16,667 nt of DNA, taken from an uncultured Pelagibacteraceae bacterium. Its GTDB lineage: Bacteria > Pseudomonadota > Alphaproteobacteria > Pelagibacterales > Pelagibacteraceae. The first letter of the stretch is position 1. Each line of letters starts with the position of its first letter. The position numbers and the translations under genes were made by a program. The notes beneath the pieces were generated by a model that was not told the origin of the DNA, made no database searches, and worked only from the letters and a program-made list of their open reading frames with translations. The DNA lies in assembly GCA_902554135.1 (NCBI GenBank), contig CACDNJ010000013.1:1-16667 (forward strand), in the 5' to 3' direction. Positions 15,396 to 16,667 of the stretch are shown here, in pieces.

Positions 15396-16181
15396 TCAAG
15401 ATTTTTCTTTAAATATATTCAAATAATGAAAAACAACAGATGCGCTATTAGCGATATTTAGACTCTCTACCTTTTTATTTATATTAATCCGAAATAAAAA
15501 ATCTGAATTCTTTTTTATTTGATAATTTAATCCATGTCCTTCAGAACCAAAAAGAAGAACATTATTTCCTTTCCAGTCATGTTTGGTGAAGTCTTTTTTA
15601 CTTTCACTGTCAAAACCACTTACCCAGAAATTTTTAGATTTAAGGTATTTTAGGGTTGTATTAACATTTGACACTTGAAATATATTAATAAGCTCAGTAC
15701 ATCCGCTTGCACTTTTGTATAGAAGTTTACTTTCGCTAGGATAAGATCTTTCTTTAACGATAATACCGTCGATATTAAATGAAGCGGCACTTCTTATAAT
15801 TGAACCGATATTTCTAGGATCTGTTACCTCATCTAATGCTACAAGATTTATGTCATTTCTATCCGAATTTTTATTTAGAAAATCTTTTATACTGAGCTCT
15901 TCTAGATGCTCTATTTCTGCGACCAAACCTTGATGTGTAATACCATCCTTTGAACAATATTTATCTAGTTCTTTTTTGGTTTTATAAAAAAGACTAACAT
16001 TTTTAAGTAGACTGAGATGCTGGTTTTCTCTATTTATTCTTTTTTTTGAATCTTCGGTTAAAAATACTCTTAAGACCCTTCTAAGAGGATTTTTTAATGC
16101 TTCTGTTACAGCATGTCTCCCAACTATGTAAAAAGTACTTTTTTTCACTGAATTTTTAAGTTTTGTATAAATAAATAGCAT
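15396..16181 (-). CDS. rlmB: 23S rRNA (guanosine-2'-O)-methyltransferase RlmB-like, SpoU family
   Basis: A 261-residue SpoU/TrmH-family knot methyltransferase. An N-terminal substrate-binding domain begins with FYIVGRHAVTEAL (17-29), typical of RlmB/TrmH group 3. The catalytic domain has motif 1 DPRNIGSIIRSAASF (121-135; N124 and R130), motif 2 LFGSEGHGL (210-218) and motif 3 VESLNIANSASVVF (238-251). The enzyme uses S-adenosylmethionine to methylate a ribose 2'-OH, in E. coli at G2251 of 23S rRNA. I take ATG 16181; a TTG at 16193 is open but weaker. It is transcribed away from tRNA-Tyr and towards the tRNA-Thr fragment, suggesting an ancestral rlmB-tRNA-Thr arrangement before the insertion. 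Confidence 0.88.
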   Translation of the reverse strand: MLFIYTKLKNSVKKSTFYIVGRHAVTEALKNPLRRVLRVFLTEDSKKRINRENQHLSLLKNVSLFYKTKKELDKYCSKDGITHQGLVAEIEHLEELSIKDFLNKNSDRNDINLVALDEVTDPRNIGSIIRSAASFNIDGIIVKERSYPSESKLLYKSASGCTELINIFQVSNVNTTLKYLKSKNFWVSGFDSESKKDFTKHDWKGNNVLLFGSEGHGLNYQIKKNSDFLFRININKKVESLNIANSASVVFHYLNIFKEKS

Positions 16182-16283
16182 ATTTAAAAGCAAAATGATT
16201 TATTGCATTTATCAATCAAGATGCTTATAAAACCCTTGTTGTTGAATGCTTTTTAAGTTATTGGGTATCCCCTAACGACGTTT

Positions 16284-16369
16284 GGAGGGGTACCAAAGCG
16301 GTCAAATGGGGCGGGCTGTAAACCCGTTGACTTCGGTCTTCGAAAGTTCGAATCTTTCCCCCTCCACCA
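16284..16369 (+). tRNA. tRNA-Tyr(GTA)
   Basis: Class II tRNA with encoded CCA. GGAGGGG (16284-16290) pairs with CCCCTCC (16359-16365). The anticodon stem GCGGG/CCCGT encloses CTGTAAA, anticodon GTA. The long variable arm and GTTCGAATC T-loop fit tyrosine tRNA. It is followed closely by tRNA-Gly, as in many bacteria where tyr-gly tRNA genes precede tuf. Confidence 0.96.
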
Positions 16370-16418
16370 AACTTAAAAATCTTTAATAATAAAGAGGGCG
16401 TGATAAGTTTTGGATATT

Positions 16419-16489
16419 GCGGGTGTCGTATAATGGTAATACCTCAGATTTCCAATCTGATGCTAGGAGTTCGATTCTCCTCATCCGCT
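16419..16489 (+). tRNA. tRNA-Gly(TCC), 3' CCA replaced at a sequence junction
   Basis: GCGGGTG (16419-16425) pairs with CATCCGC (16482-16488); the discriminator T is 16489. Anticodon loop TTTCCAA gives TCC. The three other tRNAs in the window encode CCA, but here the following bases read CCG because the sequence switches into inverted tuf at 16487-16491. The tRNA body itself is intact. Confidence 0.93.
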
Positions 16490-16667
16490 CCGTCCATTTG
16501 TGCTGCACCAGTAATCATGTTTTTTACATAGTCAGCGTGACCAGGACAGTCTACGTGAGCGTAGTGTCTTTTTTCAGTTTCGTATTCAACGTGCGCTGTT
16601 GAAATTGTAATTCCACGTTCTTTCTCTTCAGGTGCTTTGTCAATTTGATCATAAGCAATAAATTCTG
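16487..16667 (-). pseudogene. tuf: Partial, inverted elongation factor Tu gene fragment
   Basis: Read on the minus strand from the right edge, codons give [17 protein letters not shown], then [20 protein letters not shown] and MDGA, which is EF-Tu from about residue 44 to 102 (E. coli numbering), including the switch I threonine and the DCPGH G3 motif. The 5' part lies beyond the window. After DGA the EF-Tu sequence stops abruptly and the frame runs into antisense tRNA-Gly, ending at a TGA at 16444. Usually tuf follows tRNA-Gly in the same direction; here it is inverted and lacks its last three quarters. It is therefore either a rearranged fragment or an amplification/assembly chimera. Confidence 0.85.

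Noticed and set aside
16417..16602. 61-codon + strand open frame over tRNA-Gly and the tuf fragment
   Set aside because: It is made of tRNA-Gly and the antisense of EF-Tu; no coding signal of its own.
1..16667. CRISPR arrays, toxin-antitoxin or phage-defence modules
   Set aside because: No regularly spaced repeat array with unique spacers and no defence-type gene pairs were found; the only phased repeats are the short Pho boxes and GTAGTCCA pairs.

Overview
The window reads as a strongly AT-rich, compact alphaproteobacterial chromosome segment. It most resembles the marine SAR11 group (Pelagibacterales): overlapping start/stop codons, short intergenic gaps, long lysine/asparagine/isoleucine-rich proteins, and a phoR-pstSCAB-phoU-phoB cluster next to tRNA genes and tuf. 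The taxonomic call is inference from composition and gene content; no 16S gene is present.

Layout. (1) 1-2903: a meta-cleavage aromatic pair on the + strand, a 5'-truncated two-domain extradiol dioxygenase and an MhpA-type flavin hydroxylase, meeting a convergent BKACE-family (DUF849) gene with a 29-bp tail overlap. (2) 2936-5031: a promoter, tRNA-Leu(TAA), then a membrane-tailed glycosyltransferase and NAD kinase in a tight unit that may be co-transcribed with the tRNA. (3) 5143-6342: an NAD-dependent formate dehydrogenase. (4) 6361-6436: tRNA-Thr(TGT) on the minus strand. (5) 6814-15225: a phosphate/arsenate block: phoR, pstS (frame broken at an A7 run), terminator, pstC, pstA, pstB, phoU, phoB, arsC, an AqpS-like channel and a 56-residue membrane protein. 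Two PhoB-box arrays with 11-bp periodicity precede pstS and pstC. (6) 15321-15361: a 41-bp perfect copy of the 5' half of tRNA-Thr. (7) 15396-16489: rlmB (minus), tRNA-Tyr(GTA) and tRNA-Gly(TCC). (8) 16487-16667: an inverted internal piece of tuf joined to the 3' end of tRNA-Gly.

How it works together. PhoR/PhoB sense and respond to phosphate limitation, the Pst transporter imports phosphate and PhoU couples the two. Arsenate also enters through phosphate transporters; ArsC can reduce it to arsenite, and the AqpS-like channel can let arsenite out.

Most interesting signal. The whole phosphate/arsenate block lies between an intact tRNA-Thr and a perfect 41-bp copy of its 5' half. Just inside each boundary is a pair of GTAGTCCA direct repeats. 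This is the architecture of attL/attR with integrase arm sites, so the cluster may be (or descend from) a tRNA-targeted nutrient island, although no integrase gene is visible. A second item is the tuf/tRNA-Gly junction at the right end, which looks like a rearrangement or amplification chimera.
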